A stretch of DNA of 64,000 nt from Aliarcobacter butzleri (GCF_900187115.1 NZ_LT906455.1:186001-250000); one strand, 5' to 3'. Positions 55,298-64,000 are shown, numbered from the stretch's first letter. Made by a program: numbers and translations. The notes: generated from the sequence alone by a model not told the origin.

Positions 55298-56473
55298 TTA
55301 CTTAAATAAAGCTTCTAGTGATGCAGTATCAGTTGTTTTTTCATCTACTTGAACATTAGTTTCATTATTTAACGTAGGAGTTTTTGAACCAATTTCAATT
55401 AATTCAATATCATATTTTGTTAACATTGAAGCTAATCTGATATTTAAACCAGCTTTTCCAATTGCTTTTGACTTTTGATCACTTGGAATTGTAACTACGG
55501 CTTTTCCTTTTTCTCCATTTTCTGGATTTTTTTCAATTTTTACACTATGAACAATAGCTGGAGATAAAGCTCTTGAAATAAATATTTCAGGAATTTCAGA
55601 GTATTCAACACAATCAATATTTTCCCCATTTAATTGTTTTGAAACAGAACCGATTCTAACTCCTTTTACTCCAACAACTGCACCAATTGGATCGATTTGT
55701 GCATCAATTGTTGAAAGTGCAATTTTAGACCTAGTTCCAGGAATCCTTGCACTTGCTTCAATAGCAATTTTTTTATCTTTAAGTTCAGGAACTTCTAAAA
55801 CTAAAAGATTTTCTAAAAATTTAGGACTTGTTCTTGAAATTTCAACTAATAAACCATTTGTTTTATCGATGTTTACACTTTTTACAACAGCTTTTACAAC
55901 ATCTCCAACTTTAAAGAATTCACCTTTTATTCTACTTTTTCTTTGCAAAATACCTTTTATTTCGCCAATTTCGATATAAGTATTATCAGATTTATCAATT
56001 CTAGTAACTGTTCCTGAAACAGTTTTTCCTACTTTTTCTTTATATTTACCAACAATATTTTCTTCTACAAATCTTTGAAGTCTAAATTCAAAATTGCTTA
56101 GAAGAATTGTTGCAGCATTTCTTCCCATATTTTCGAATTCTAATTCATAACTCATAAAATCACCAATATCTAAATCAGAGTTAATCTCTTTTGCTTCTTC
56201 TAAAGAGATATAATTTTCTGGATTTATTGGTGTTCCTTCTTTTGTAAGTGACCCTTCTTTTAATCTATCATCATCTTTTGAAACAACTTCAATTTTTTGG
56301 AATAGTTCAAGTTTCTTATTTGCTCTGTCAATATTTGCATCAAAAATTAAAGTTGTATCTACCATTCTTTGAGCAGTTTTTATTAAAGCTTCTTTTAGTG
56401 AGTTTTCAACATCATCAATTTTTAGACCTTTTTCATAAGCAATCGAATCTAAAATATCTATTATTTTATCCAT
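55298..56473 (-). CDS. nusA: Transcription termination/antitermination factor NusA
   Basis: Binds RNA polymerase and nascent RNA to control pausing, termination and antitermination. The 391 residues have the N-terminal polymerase-binding domain (DNVEN-like DDVENSLKEALIKTAQRM), an S1 domain (VSGTVTRIDKSDNTYIEIG), and KH domains with DPIGAVVGVKGVRIGSVSKQ and KAIGKAGLNIRLASML. It lacks the C-terminal acidic repeats of the E. coli protein, as in most non-enterics. Co-transcribed with cysS. Confidence 0.94.
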   Translation of the reverse strand: MDKIIDILDSIAYEKGLKIDDVENSLKEALIKTAQRMVDTTLIFDANIDRANKKLELFQKIEVVSKDDDRLKEGSLTKEGTPINPENYISLEEAKEINSDLDIGDFMSYELEFENMGRNAATILLSNFEFRLQRFVEENIVGKYKEKVGKTVSGTVTRIDKSDNTYIEIGEIKGILQRKSRIKGEFFKVGDVVKAVVKSVNIDKTNGLLVEISRTSPKFLENLLVLEVPELKDKKIAIEASARIPGTRSKIALSTIDAQIDPIGAVVGVKGVRIGSVSKQLNGENIDCVEYSEIPEIFISRALSPAIVHSVKIEKNPENGEKGKAVVTIPSDQKSKAIGKAGLNIRLASMLTKYDIELIEIGSKTPTLNNETNVQVDEKTTDTASLEALFK

Positions 56474-56626
56474 TATTAATAACCTCTTTTTGTGACATTG
56501 AAATGATTAGTTTGATTTTCAATGTAGTAATAGGGTAATAGTATATCTAAAATAGCCTTTTATAGAAATTAAAGTAATTTTGGGGTAAAATGGAGGATTA
56601 ATAATATAAAGAAAAAAGGTTCATAA

Positions 56627-56869
56627 ATGGAATTATTACTTGCAAGAAATGAGTTAAATGAAAAACCAAAAAAAGTGCAATTAGATAAAATCAAAGAGGA
56701 TTTAGAAAAAGATGGTCAAAAAATCTTTTATTTTGATAAAGACAACTCTCATAAAGATATGATGGCTTTAGTAAGTGCTTTAGAGAAAAATGGATTAAAC
56801 GTATATTTTAGAGAAGTAAGATATGGTTTAGCTGATGATGAATATATGTATGAAGTTCATGCGCTTTAA
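56627..56869 (+). CDS. HP0268-like small nuclease-family protein
   Basis: An 80-residue protein matching Helicobacter pylori HP0268 in length and pattern: a short N-terminal strand (MELLLARNEL), then KIFYFDKDNSHKDMMALVSA and VYFREVRYGLADDEYMYEVH. HP0268 has been reported as a small nuclease with an Smr-like fold (from memory). The gene directly precedes miaB here as in H. pylori, which supports orthology. AAAAAAGG ribosome site. Confidence 0.8.
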   Translation: MELLLARNELNEKPKKVQLDKIKEDLEKDGQKIFYFDKDNSHKDMMALVSALEKNGLNVYFREVRYGLADDEYMYEVHAL

Positions 56870-56890
56870 TATTTTAGTGTTAATAAAATT

Positions 56891-58201
56891 ATGAGTTCAA
56901 ATAAAAAACTATTTATACAAACTTTAGGGTGTCAAATGAATGACACCGATAGTCAGCATATTCAAGCAGAATTAGAAAAACATAAAGGTTATGTTACTAC
57001 ACAAAATATTGAAGATGCTGATTTAATCATTATAAATACTTGTTCTGTTCGAGAAAGACCTGTTCAAAAACTATTTTCTGAAATTGGTCAATTTAATAAA
57101 AAGAAAAAAGAAGGCGCAAAAATTGGTGTTTGTGGCTGTACAGCTTCACACTTAGGACAAGATATTATAAAAAGAGCTCCTTATGTTGATTTTGTAGTTG
57201 GAGCTAGAAATATTTCAAAAATAAAAGATGTTGTTGATGTAAAAGGTGCAGTTGAAGTATCTATTGACAATGATGAATCAACTTATGAATTTTCAACTGC
57301 TAAAACAAATAAATATAGAGCAAGTGTAAATATCTCTGTTGGTTGTGACAAAAAATGTACTTATTGTATTGTTCCAAGCACAAGGGGAGAAGAGATTTCT
57401 ATCCCACCTGAAATGATAGTTGAACAAGTTCGTAAATCTGTTGAACAAGGTGCAGTTGAAGTTATGCTTTTAGGGCAAAATGTAAACTCTTATGGTAGAA
57501 AATTTAGTGATAAAAGAGAAAAATATACTTTTACTAAACTTTTACAAGATGTTTCAAAAATTGATGGTTTAGAAAGAATTAGATTTACTTCTCCTCACCC
57601 TTTACATATGGATGATGAGTTTATTGAAGAGTTTGCTAAAAATCCTAAAATCTCAAAATGTATTCATATGCCTTTACAAAGTGGTTCAACTTCTGTTTTA
57701 AAAGCTATGAAAAGAGGGTATTCAAAAGAGTGGTTTTTAAATAGAGCTAGCAAGATGAGAGAGCTTGTTCCAAATCTTAGAATTACAACTGATATTATCG
57801 TAGCATTCCCTGGTGAAACACAAGAAGATTTTCTTGATACTTTAGATGTAGTAGAACAAGTAAAATTTGATCAAATCTTTAATTTTAAATATTCTCCAAG
57901 ACCTGGAACTGAAGCTTTAAATTTAAAAGATAAAGAGCTTCCTGATGAGATTGGTAGTCAAAGATTGATTGATTTAATAGAATTACATAAAAGATATTTA
58001 GAAGAGTCAATGCCTAAATTAATTGGAGAAACTTTAAATATTTTAGTTGAAAGTCTTAAACCAAATGGTGAAGTATGTGGATATACAGATAATTATCTAC
58101 AAGTTTTTGCCAAAGGAAGTGATGAATTGCTTGGAAAATTTGTAAATGTGAAAATTACTGATGTAACAAGAACTTCGTTAAAAGGTGAAGTGGTAAATTA
58201 G
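56891..58201 (+). CDS. miaB: tRNA-2-methylthio-N6-dimethylallyladenosine synthase MiaB
   Basis: Radical SAM enzyme that methylthiolates i6A37 of tRNAs reading U-starting codons. The 436 residues show KLFIQTLGCQMNDTDSQHIQ (first cluster Cys), NTCSVRERPVQK, GVCGCTASHLG, the radical SAM motif CDKKCTYCIVPSTRGEE, and a C-terminal TRAM domain. CQMNxxDS distinguishes it from rimO elsewhere in the window. It follows the HP0268-like gene and precedes the DUF374 gene by 2 nt. Confidence 0.94.
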   Translation: MSSNKKLFIQTLGCQMNDTDSQHIQAELEKHKGYVTTQNIEDADLIIINTCSVRERPVQKLFSEIGQFNKKKKEGAKIGVCGCTASHLGQDIIKRAPYVDFVVGARNISKIKDVVDVKGAVEVSIDNDESTYEFSTAKTNKYRASVNISVGCDKKCTYCIVPSTRGEEISIPPEMIVEQVRKSVEQGAVEVMLLGQNVNSYGRKFSDKREKYTFTKLLQDVSKIDGLERIRFTSPHPLHMDDEFIEEFAKNPKISKCIHMPLQSGSTSVLKAMKRGYSKEWFLNRASKMRELVPNLRITTDIIVAFPGETQEDFLDTLDVVEQVKFDQIFNFKYSPRPGTEALNLKDKELPDEIGSQRLIDLIELHKRYLEESMPKLIGETLNILVESLKPNGEVCGYTDNYLQVFAKGSDELLGKFVNVKITDVTRTSLKGEVVN

Positions 58202-58203
58202 AA

Positions 58204-58818
58204 ATGTTTAGATATTTTAAATTAAATATTTTGCCACATTTACTTTACTACTTAGTAAGATTAATTTATGCGACAAATAAAAAAGTTTATCATCATCCAA
58301 AAAATGATAATAAAGAAGCAATGATTATTTGTATGTGGCATGGAGATTTGATGTCACAACCATATAATTATTTTGCTTTCAGAAAAAATGGAATTGTAAA
58401 AGCAATGATTAGCCATAATAAAGATGGTGAGATTATTACAAAATTGGTATCTAATTTTAAAATTGGAGCAGTTCGTGGTTCAACTTCAAAAGGTGCTGCG
58501 AAAGTAATGATAAGTGCAATAAAAGAGCTAAAAGACGGAAATGATATAGCTATAACTCCAGATGGTCCAAGAGGTCCTAGATATAGTATAGCAGATGGAA
58601 TAGTTGCTATTGCACAAAAGAGTGAAAAAAATATAGTTTGTTTTAATACAATTCCTACAAAATATTGGCAGTTCAACTCTTGGGATAAGTTTATTTTACC
58701 AAAACCTTTTGGAAGAATAGATTTTTATATTAGTGAACCATACGATATAAAAGATATGGAATTTGAAGAAGCAAAAGTGTTTATAAAAGAAAAAATGTTA
58801 ATACACTCAATAGCATAA
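58204..58818 (+). CDS. Lysophospholipid acyltransferase family protein (DUF374)
   Basis: A 204-residue acyltransferase-like protein. It has an N-terminal hydrophobic segment, then MIICMWHGDLMSQPYNYF (H-x4-Q/D-type catalytic region), SKGAAKVMISAIKELKDG and ITPDGPRGPRYSIADGIV, where DGPRGP is the DUF374 counterpart of the PlsC FPEG motif. The substrate is unknown; a role in lipid A or lipoprotein acylation has been suggested for relatives. Conserved position after miaB. Confidence 0.85.
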   Translation: MFRYFKLNILPHLLYYLVRLIYATNKKVYHHPKNDNKEAMIICMWHGDLMSQPYNYFAFRKNGIVKAMISHNKDGEIITKLVSNFKIGAVRGSTSKGAAKVMISAIKELKDGNDIAITPDGPRGPRYSIADGIVAIAQKSEKNIVCFNTIPTKYWQFNSWDKFILPKPFGRIDFYISEPYDIKDMEFEEAKVFIKEKMLIHSIA

Positions 58819-58828
58819 GTGAGATAAA

Positions 58829-60397
58829 ATGTTTACAAAAGAGTCTTTATATATTAATGTTATTAAATACAATAATCAATTAAAACTTGAATATAAAAAA
58901 TTAAGAAATGATGAGGTGATAAAATCTGACAATTCAACTTTTTTAGTTGATAATGACATCTTGCCTCAAAATATTGTTCAGAAAATAAATACGTTACAAA
59001 AAGAGGATGATTTTTCTTATATTTCAACTCTTTTATTAAGTGATACTACAAAACTTATTCCTAAAAGTTTATCTTCTAAAATAAAAGATTGTGAAATTGT
59101 AGAGTTCAATAAAGATTATGATATTGTAGTTTTAAAAACAACATTATTTGAAACACAAAATTATTTTGGAAAAACAGGAATAGATTATATATATTCTGCT
59201 TTTCATATTATGAATCAACATATAGAAAGAAATAAATCAAAAAATGAATTACTATTTTTTATTTACAATAATAAAGCTTTTGTTTTAATCGTGGATAAGC
59301 TTGGAAATATTGTTTATAATGAAACTATTGATTTATTAACTTTTGATTCTGTTAAAAGAACACACTTTTATGAAGATGATTTAGAAGGTCAAAAACTTTT
59401 TGATGAACTTTACTTTTTAGAGTTAACTCAAACAATACAAAAAATATTAGATGATTTGTATAGCAAACGAAAAGATGAAGTTTTTGTTCAAAAAGTTTCT
59501 ATTTTACATGTTTTAAAGATTTTAACAAAAGAACAATTATCACAGTTAAGCCAAGAATTATTACTAAAAGTTGATGATTATTCAGTAAATGTTGATGAAG
59601 AAATTTTTAAATTAGCAAAACAAAAAGATTCGAAAAATAGTTTTATAAAACATAGAAAAAAGAAAAAAAGAAAAGATCCAAGATATATATTTCTAATTAT
59701 ATTATTAACACTTTTATCTTTAGGATTCTATAAAATATATTCAACTATTGATTTTAATCCAATTTTAGAAAAATTCAATATAAAAATTGGACATCAAAAA
59801 GTTTTAGAAAGTTTACCTAATCATGTTATTTTAAACGATAAAATAAAAAAAAGAGTAAAAGCTATTTTTGATTCAGTGCCAAACAATGTTGCTGTAAAAG
59901 AAGTGAATATTGATGAAAATAATTTAGAATTAAAAGTCTTTTCTATTCAAGAAGAAAATTTAAATCTATTAAATCTAGCTTTGAACTCTTTATATGTAAA
60001 TAATGAATCAAAGATTATAACTCCTAATGCTAAAACAAATTTTGATGCAGTTGTTGTGTCAAAAAATGAAATAGAGATAAATACAGAGTATGATAACTCT
60101 ACAAAAGATTATTTAACTGATGAACAATTCAATATTGAAAGTGTAACTGAACAATTAAAAATATTGATGCCAGAAACAGCAATAGTTAAATATATTGAGA
60201 CTATTGATGCAAAAAAAGTTGAAGTTTTTAGTTATAAAGTTGCTATTTTAATAACTGAACCTAATGAGTTTTTTGAATTAATCAATAAGTTAAATGAAGA
60301 GTTATATTCAATAAATTTGAAATATCCAATTAGCTTTAAAAGAACAGATAATGGTATAGAAGTAGAGTTTAATTTGGAGTTTAATCAGTTAAAATAA
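58829..60397 (+). CDS. Unknown membrane protein, GspL/PilM-PilN-like layout
   Basis: A 522-residue protein not recognised by name. Residues about 1-275 are cytoplasmic and alternate strand and helix, with LLFFIYNNKAFVLIVDKLGN and VYNETIDLLTFDS recalling the actin-like domain of PilM/GspL. A basic stretch (HRKKKKRKDPR) precedes one membrane helix at about 286-303 (YIFLIILLTLLSLGFYKIY). The C-terminal 215 residues would be periplasmic, with alternating strands and helices. This layout is that of GspL, but no pilus or secretion genes are nearby. It follows the DUF374 gene by 10 nt and ends at a two-way hairpin. Confidence 0.55.
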   Translation: MFTKESLYINVIKYNNQLKLEYKKLRNDEVIKSDNSTFLVDNDILPQNIVQKINTLQKEDDFSYISTLLLSDTTKLIPKSLSSKIKDCEIVEFNKDYDIVVLKTTLFETQNYFGKTGIDYIYSAFHIMNQHIERNKSKNELLFFIYNNKAFVLIVDKLGNIVYNETIDLLTFDSVKRTHFYEDDLEGQKLFDELYFLELTQTIQKILDDLYSKRKDEVFVQKVSILHVLKILTKEQLSQLSQELLLKVDDYSVNVDEEIFKLAKQKDSKNSFIKHRKKKKRKDPRYIFLIILLTLLSLGFYKIYSTIDFNPILEKFNIKIGHQKVLESLPNHVILNDKIKKRVKAIFDSVPNNVAVKEVNIDENNLELKVFSIQEENLNLLNLALNSLYVNNESKIITPNAKTNFDAVVVSKNEIEINTEYDNSTKDYLTDEQFNIESVTEQLKILMPETAIVKYIETIDAKKVEVFSYKVAILITEPNEFFELINKLNEELYSINLKYPISFKRTDNGIEVEFNLEFNQLK

Positions 60398-60422
60398 AAG
60401 TTTGGTATTTTACCAAACTTTT
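60396..60422. terminator. Two-way terminator between the miaB operon and mqnE
   Basis: AAAAGTTTGGTA (60396-60407), loop TTT, TACCAAACTTTT (60411-60422). The 12-bp perfect stem ends in T-rich tracts on both strands and overlaps the mqnE stop codon, so it can end both convergent units. Confidence 0.85.
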
Positions 60423-61471
60423 AATTCGTTATAAATACTATCTCTTTCAACTGGAATAAATCCAGAGTTCTTTATAAGTTCCACAAATTCACTTTGAGCA
60501 ATTCCATTTGCACTTTTTGCACCTGCAGCACTTTGAATTGCTTCTTTTTCAATAGTTCCATCTACATCATTTGCTCCAAATTCTTGAGCGATTAAAGCAA
60601 GTTTAACAGTTGATGTTGCCCAATAAGCTTTTATATTTGGAATATTATCAAGTAAAATTCTAGCTATTGAATAAGTTTTTAAAATCTCTTGACCAGTTAA
60701 AGCTTCTTTTACTTTTAAATAATTGTTTTCTGTTTGATAAACAAGAGGAATGAAAGCATTAAATCCACCTGTTTCATCTTGTAAATTTCTTAATCTTAAA
60801 ATATGGTCAATTCTATGCTCTCTACTTTCAATATGTCCAAAAAGCATAGTTGCATTACTTTTTCTTCCTTTTTGATGCCAAAGTTTATGAATTTCCAACC
60901 ATTGTGCTGAAGTTACTTTTCCACCACAAATTCTTTTTCTCACTTTTTCATCAAAAATCTCAGCACCACCACCAGGCATAGAATCAATACCATTTTCAAT
61001 CATCATATCAATTATCTCTTGATATGACAGTTTATATTCAGTACTTAAAAAATGAATTTCAGCAGCTGTTAAAGCTTTTACATGAATATTTGGATAGTTT
61101 TCTTTTATCAATTTAAAAACATCCATATACCATTTTAAACCTGTATGTGGATTATGTGCTGAAACTATATGTACTTCTTTGATATTGTTTTTTGAAGAGT
61201 TTTTTACTATTTCAAGTATCTCTTCATGGCTCATTGTATATTGATGTGGATTTTTTCTACTTGCACTATATGCACAAAATTGACAAACATCTTTACAGAT
61301 ATTTGTTGGATTTATATGTCTATTTATATTAAAATAAGTCTTTTTCCCATGTTTTTCAGTTCTAATTTTATTTGCATAAGTTGCTAATGTAAAAAGGTCT
61401 AAATCATATAGTTTTATAGCATCTTCGTATTGTAATCTTTCGTTATTTTCTAATTTCTCTATAATATTCAT
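60410..61471 (-). CDS. mqnE: Aminofutalosine synthase MqnE
   Basis: Radical SAM enzyme of the futalosine route to menaquinone; it joins a chorismate-derived enolpyruvate and adenosine-level intermediates to form aminofutalosine. The 353 residues contain the SAM motif CKDVCQFCAYSASRKNPHQY, EVHIVSAHNPHTGLKWYMDV, IDSMPGGGAEIFDEKVRKRI, and RKSNATMLFGHIESREHR, as in MqnE rather than MqnC. The futalosine pathway is the one used by Campylobacterota, which supports the taxon call. Confidence 0.92.
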   Translation of the reverse strand: MNIIEKLENNERLQYEDAIKLYDLDLFTLATYANKIRTEKHGKKTYFNINRHINPTNICKDVCQFCAYSASRKNPHQYTMSHEEILEIVKNSSKNNIKEVHIVSAHNPHTGLKWYMDVFKLIKENYPNIHVKALTAAEIHFLSTEYKLSYQEIIDMMIENGIDSMPGGGAEIFDEKVRKRICGGKVTSAQWLEIHKLWHQKGRKSNATMLFGHIESREHRIDHILRLRNLQDETGGFNAFIPLVYQTENNYLKVKEALTGQEILKTYSIARILLDNIPNIKAYWATSTVKLALIAQEFGANDVDGTIEKEAIQSAAGAKSANGIAQSEFVELIKNSGFIPVERDSIYNELKVW

Positions 61472-61476
61472 ATTCC

Positions 61477-61794
61477 CTACTTACAATCAAAATCTTTACT
61501 ATATAAGTCATCTTTTTCTTTATGGAGAAAACCAATACAAGTTTGATTTAAATCTTTATCAAAAAATTTAACTTTGAAAACATTACTTTTTAGTTTAGTT
61601 TGAACATCTTCAACATTTAGCTTATTTATAATTTTTAATTCTGTTATATTTGTATGTCCTAATGTTGCTAAAATTTCTGCAAACCTTTGTTCTTTTAAAG
61701 TCTTTTGAACTAAAAATATAACAATTGCAATTGAAACAATAAGGCTGATAATAATAACAGTTTTTTTAGGTAGTTTTCTTACTTCATAACTCAT
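61477..61794 (-). CDS. Small single-pass membrane protein
   Basis: About 105 residues; not recognised. It has a basic N-terminus (VRKLPKK), one membrane helix (TVIIISLIVSIAIVIFLVQK), then a hydrophilic domain with two late Cys (LNQTCIGFLHKE and a terminal DFDCK) that could form a disulphide if periplasmic. I choose the ATG at 61794, 4 nt after the carbonic anhydrase stop; a GTG at 61806 would overlap that gene. It lies in a minus-strand run with mqnE and the carbonic anhydrase. Confidence 0.6.
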   Translation of the reverse strand: MSYEVRKLPKKTVIIISLIVSIAIVIFLVQKTLKEQRFAEILATLGHTNITELKIINKLNVEDVQTKLKSNVFKVKFFDKDLNQTCIGFLHKEKDDLYSKDFDCK

Positions 61795-61798
61795 AATT

Positions 61799-62437
61799 CT
61801 ATTCACTTAGTGGCTTAAAGCTACACTCTTCTCCATCATAATATTCAATAGAACCATCTTCTATTTTATAGTACCAACCGTGAATTTGTAGTTCACCATT
61901 TTTTATTCTTTCTTCAATATATGGAAATGTTAAAAGGTTTTCCATTTGATAAACGATAGAAATTTTTTCAGTTGTTCTATATAAATTTTCTTCATCGCTT
62001 TTATCTTGAATAGCTAAAAGAGTGTATTCTTTTGCTTTTTTACCTAATTCTAACCATTTTTTTACATTTACTAAATCAGGAGTATCAGTTAAATCTTGAT
62101 ATAAACTTTTACAAGCTCCACAGTGTGAATGTCCACAAACAATAATATGTTTTACATTTAAAACATTTACAGCATATTCAATTGCAGCTGAACTTCCGTG
62201 ATAATCATTGTCTGGATTGTATGGTGGAACAAAGTTCCCTACATTTCTTAAAATAAACATATCTCCAGGTTTTGTATCAAGCATCAAATCAGGTGTTACT
62301 CTGCTATCACTACATCCTATAAATAAAACTTCAGGCTTTTGACCTGTTTTTACTAATTGCTTTAAATCTGTTTCATATTTAGAAAAGCTTGCTTCTCTAA
62401 ATTTTTTATTACCTTTTATCAAATCATTTATTAACAT
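61799..62437 (-). CDS. Beta-carbonic anhydrase
   Basis: Zinc enzyme interconverting carbon dioxide and bicarbonate. The 212 residues show the beta-class zinc site: FIGCSDSRVTPDLML (Cys and the Asp-Arg dyad) and ICGHSHCGACKSLYQD (His and Cys). RNVGNFVPPYNPDNDYHGSS and SAAIEYAVNVLNVKH are also typical. Length normal. AAGGA ribosome site. Its start overlaps the BioF-like gene end by 14 nt. Confidence 0.93.
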   Translation of the reverse strand: MLINDLIKGNKKFREASFSKYETDLKQLVKTGQKPEVLFIGCSDSRVTPDLMLDTKPGDMFILRNVGNFVPPYNPDNDYHGSSAAIEYAVNVLNVKHIIVCGHSHCGACKSLYQDLTDTPDLVNVKKWLELGKKAKEYTLLAIQDKSDEENLYRTTEKISIVYQMENLLTFPYIEERIKNGELQIHGWYYKIEDGSIEYYDGEECSFKPLSE

Positions 62438-63542
62438 TTCTAAATCCTTTAATTAAGTTACAAACTTCTATCAAATCATTTCTTTCTATATCAATTTTTG
62501 CAATTAACCTTATAATTGCGCTTTTTACTGTTGGTTGCCTAATTGCACCTACTAAAAATCCTTTTTCTTTTAAAACTTTTTGGATTTCAATCACTTTTTT
62601 ATTATCACCAATAACTATTGGAATAATTAAACTTTGTGATTTTATACCTAAAATTTCGTAAATTATATTTAGATTTTCCTCAATTTTACTTTTTAAAATT
62701 TTTTTATTTTCAATAATATATTCTAAAGATTCTATTGCTAAAGCTGTATCAAATAATGAAGGAGCAGTTGAATAGATAATAGGTTTTGCTCTATTTACTA
62801 AAAATTCAATAATATCTTTAGAAGCCAAAATATAAGCACCATAAGAACCATAAGCTTTGCCTAAAGTTCCCATTTTTATATGATAATTATTTGGTTTAAT
62901 ATCATAATAATCAAAAATACCTAAAAGATTTTTTCCTATTACTCCAGAACTATGCGCTTCATCTACAATCAAAAGAGATTTATATTTAGTTGCTATTTCA
63001 AATATTTCAAAAGGAGCTAAATCACCACCCATTGAGTAAATACCTTCTATTGCAATAATAGTTCTTCCAACTCTTTTATTGTCTAAAATCTTTTTTTCCA
63101 AATCCAAATAATCATTATGATTAAAAACTACCACTTGTTCAGGTTTTAGAAGTTTTGTAGCTAAAATACCACTTGCATGGTATTCTTCATCAATAAATAA
63201 TGTATCATTTTTTCTAACAAGTGCTTCAATCATCGAAATATTCGCTAAAAAGCCAGAGCCAACTGTGATTGCAGATTCAAAACCATTTGTAGAACATAAC
63301 TTATCTTCAAATTTTTTATGGATTTTGCTGTAACCGTTTACTAACATTGAGGCTTTAGGTGAAAAAGAGTTAAGATTTAAAATATTTTCGTAAGTTTTTT
63401 GAAAAAGAGTTTTATTGGAAGATAGCGCTAAGTAATCATTTGAGGCAAGATCGACTATGTTTTCATCAAAAATCTCTCTTGTTCTAAAACGATTCGATTT
63501 TTTAATAGATTCTAATTCTTTTGAATACAAAAAATTCTCCAT
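62424..63542 (-). CDS. bioF: 8-amino-7-oxononanoate synthase-like (BioF family)
   Basis: PLP enzyme of the alpha-oxoamine synthase family; BioF makes 8-amino-7-oxononanoate for biotin from an acyl thioester and alanine. The 372 residues contain NIVDLASNDYLALSSN, ITVGSGFLANISMIEALV, LLIVDEAHSSGVIGKNLLG (PLP-binding DEAHS), and MGTLGKAYGSYGAYILAS with the Schiff-base lysine in LGKAYG. Length fits BioF (about 380) better than 5-aminolevulinate synthase. No other biotin gene is adjacent, so the exact acceptor is inferred. Confidence 0.82.
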   Translation of the reverse strand: MENFLYSKELESIKKSNRFRTREIFDENIVDLASNDYLALSSNKTLFQKTYENILNLNSFSPKASMLVNGYSKIHKKFEDKLCSTNGFESAITVGSGFLANISMIEALVRKNDTLFIDEEYHASGILATKLLKPEQVVVFNHNDYLDLEKKILDNKRVGRTIIAIEGIYSMGGDLAPFEIFEIATKYKSLLIVDEAHSSGVIGKNLLGIFDYYDIKPNNYHIKMGTLGKAYGSYGAYILASKDIIEFLVNRAKPIIYSTAPSLFDTALAIESLEYIIENKKILKSKIEENLNIIYEILGIKSQSLIIPIVIGDNKKVIEIQKVLKEKGFLVGAIRQPTVKSAIIRLIAKIDIERNDLIEVCNLIKGFRNVNK

Positions 63543-63670
63543 AAGTAATTACAAATAGTAACAAAAAATTGCTAAAAAATAAGTAAATGAAATTTTTCTA
63601 ATTTATTGCTATATTATTGCTATTAATTTTTATTATAATTCATACATACTAATTAAGTATAAGAAATTTG

Positions 63671-63703
63671 GCTAAAGGTGTTTTTGCGACCTTCACCTTT
63701 GGT
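63671..63703. repeat. Inverted repeat after yraN
   Basis: AAAGGTG (63674-63680) and CACCTTT (63694-63700), with weaker flanking pairs, form a 7- to 10-bp stem with a 13-nt loop just past the yraN stop. Possibly a weak terminator for yraN; the rest of 63543-63707 is AT-rich and shows nothing else. Confidence 0.45.
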
Positions 63704-63707
63704 CAAG

Positions 63708-64000
63708 CTACATTGTAATATTTTCCAAAAGTTCTATCTTATCATCTACAACTATAATTACATCTATTGAGTATGAAATATTTAAGTTGTTTTTCTGGAT
63801 ATAAAAATCAACACTTCTTTTTATTTTAGATAATTTTTGTGAGGTTATATTGTTGATAGCAGTTTCATAATCATTTGCAGATTTCACTTCAATAAAGTGA
63901 TAAATTTTATTTCTTTGGGCAATGATATCTATTTCACCAAGTTTTTTTGCATAAAAGTTCTTTTCAACTATTTCAAAATTTGATTTTTCCAAAAAAGATA
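63708..64000 (-). CDS. YraN family (UPF0102) nuclease-like protein, 5' end cut by window
   Basis: The C-terminal part of a YraN-family protein, which has a Holliday-junction-resolvase-like endonuclease fold and unknown function. The frame is open to the window edge. FLEKSNFEIVEKNFYAKKLG, GEIDIIAQRNKIYHFIEVKS (the E-x-D and E-V-K residues of the nuclease core) and SYSIDVIIVV are characteristic. About 15-20 N-terminal residues are missing compared with the usual 110-120. Upstream in the minus direction from bioF's promoter region. Confidence 0.82.
   Translation of the reverse strand, partial: SFLEKSNFEIVEKNFYAKKLGEIDIIAQRNKIYHFIEVKSANDYETAINNITSQKLSKIKRSVDFYIQKNNLNISYSIDVIIVVDDKIELLENITM

Overview
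The window is a dense, very AT-rich piece of chromosome (roughly 27-30% G+C by eye) with short intergenic gaps, frequent TTG and GTG starts and many 1-4 nt gene overlaps. The gene set points to Campylobacterota, most likely Arcobacteraceae (Arcobacter/Aliarcobacter): a menaquinone futalosine-pathway gene (mqnE), gatC, a COG3400 TrkA_C protein, an HP0268-miaB-DUF374 cluster, class II DAHP synthase, and campylobacterial-type flagellar genes including fliW. The genus assignment is inference from family recognition; no 16S rRNA or other marker RNA lies in the window.

Layout. 1-5575: phospholipid operon (CDP-alcohol phosphatidyltransferase cut by the window edge, CdsA-like, PlsC-like, and a three-part LplT-PlsC-Aas fusion). 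5580-12334: nitrogen-signalling region with glnD (broken by a one-base deletion in a poly-A run), a degenerate NtrC-like regulator overlapping it, a Cache-like membrane protein, an ankyrin-repeat protein and the PII protein; pyrC follows PII. 13378-23756: flagellar block, with fliM-flgI on the minus strand and an acidic protein, fliQ, a FliJ-like protein, a MotE-like protein, fliL, an unknown membrane protein, flgH, flgK, fliD, fliS and a FliT-like ORF on the plus strand. 23745-34922: housekeeping genes (tilS, rimO, panC, an orphan DppB-like permease, acpS, gltS, ruvX, an MTHFR-family gene, serB, tal, class II DAHP synthase) and a Tsx-like porin. 34991-39493: accessory restriction-modification module (methyltransferase fused to a nuclease domain, a specificity subunit whose reading frame lacks a start, and a RhuM-family protein). 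39488-53895: Spx-like protein, gatC, tgt, COG3400, dapC, murC, dprA, a divergent polysaccharide deacetylase, ilvC, an RNase R-like gene, fliW, holA, and rpsF-ssb-rpsR. 53890-64000: cysS, nusA, the HP0268-like/miaB/DUF374/GspL-like operon, mqnE, beta carbonic anhydrase, a BioF-like enzyme and a partial yraN.

How genes work together. GlnD would uridylylate the PII protein at 11996-12334, whose T-loop Tyr51 is intact, so the glnD break bears directly on that circuit. The flagellar block supplies switch, export, stator-accessory, ring, hook-junction and filament-cap parts, and FliW (50942-51319) belongs to the CsrA control of flagellin. Neither fliA- nor rpoN-type promoters are evident in the flagellar gaps. 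No intergenic stretch exceeds about 300 bases; the longest are 11795-11995 (two divergent promoters and a palindrome), 63543-63707 (an inverted repeat) and 39830-39979 (four stacked hairpins). I saw no tRNA, rRNA, CRISPR, prophage or insertion sequence.

The most interesting points are the two frame breaks (glnD and the specificity subunit), the BcgI-like restriction module, the sigma-54-type regulator that lacks its sigma-54 contact loop, the altered CDP-alcohol phosphatidyltransferase motif, the acidic flagellar-cluster protein, and several genes whose -10 box sits 6-7 nt before the ATG (predicted leaderless mRNAs).
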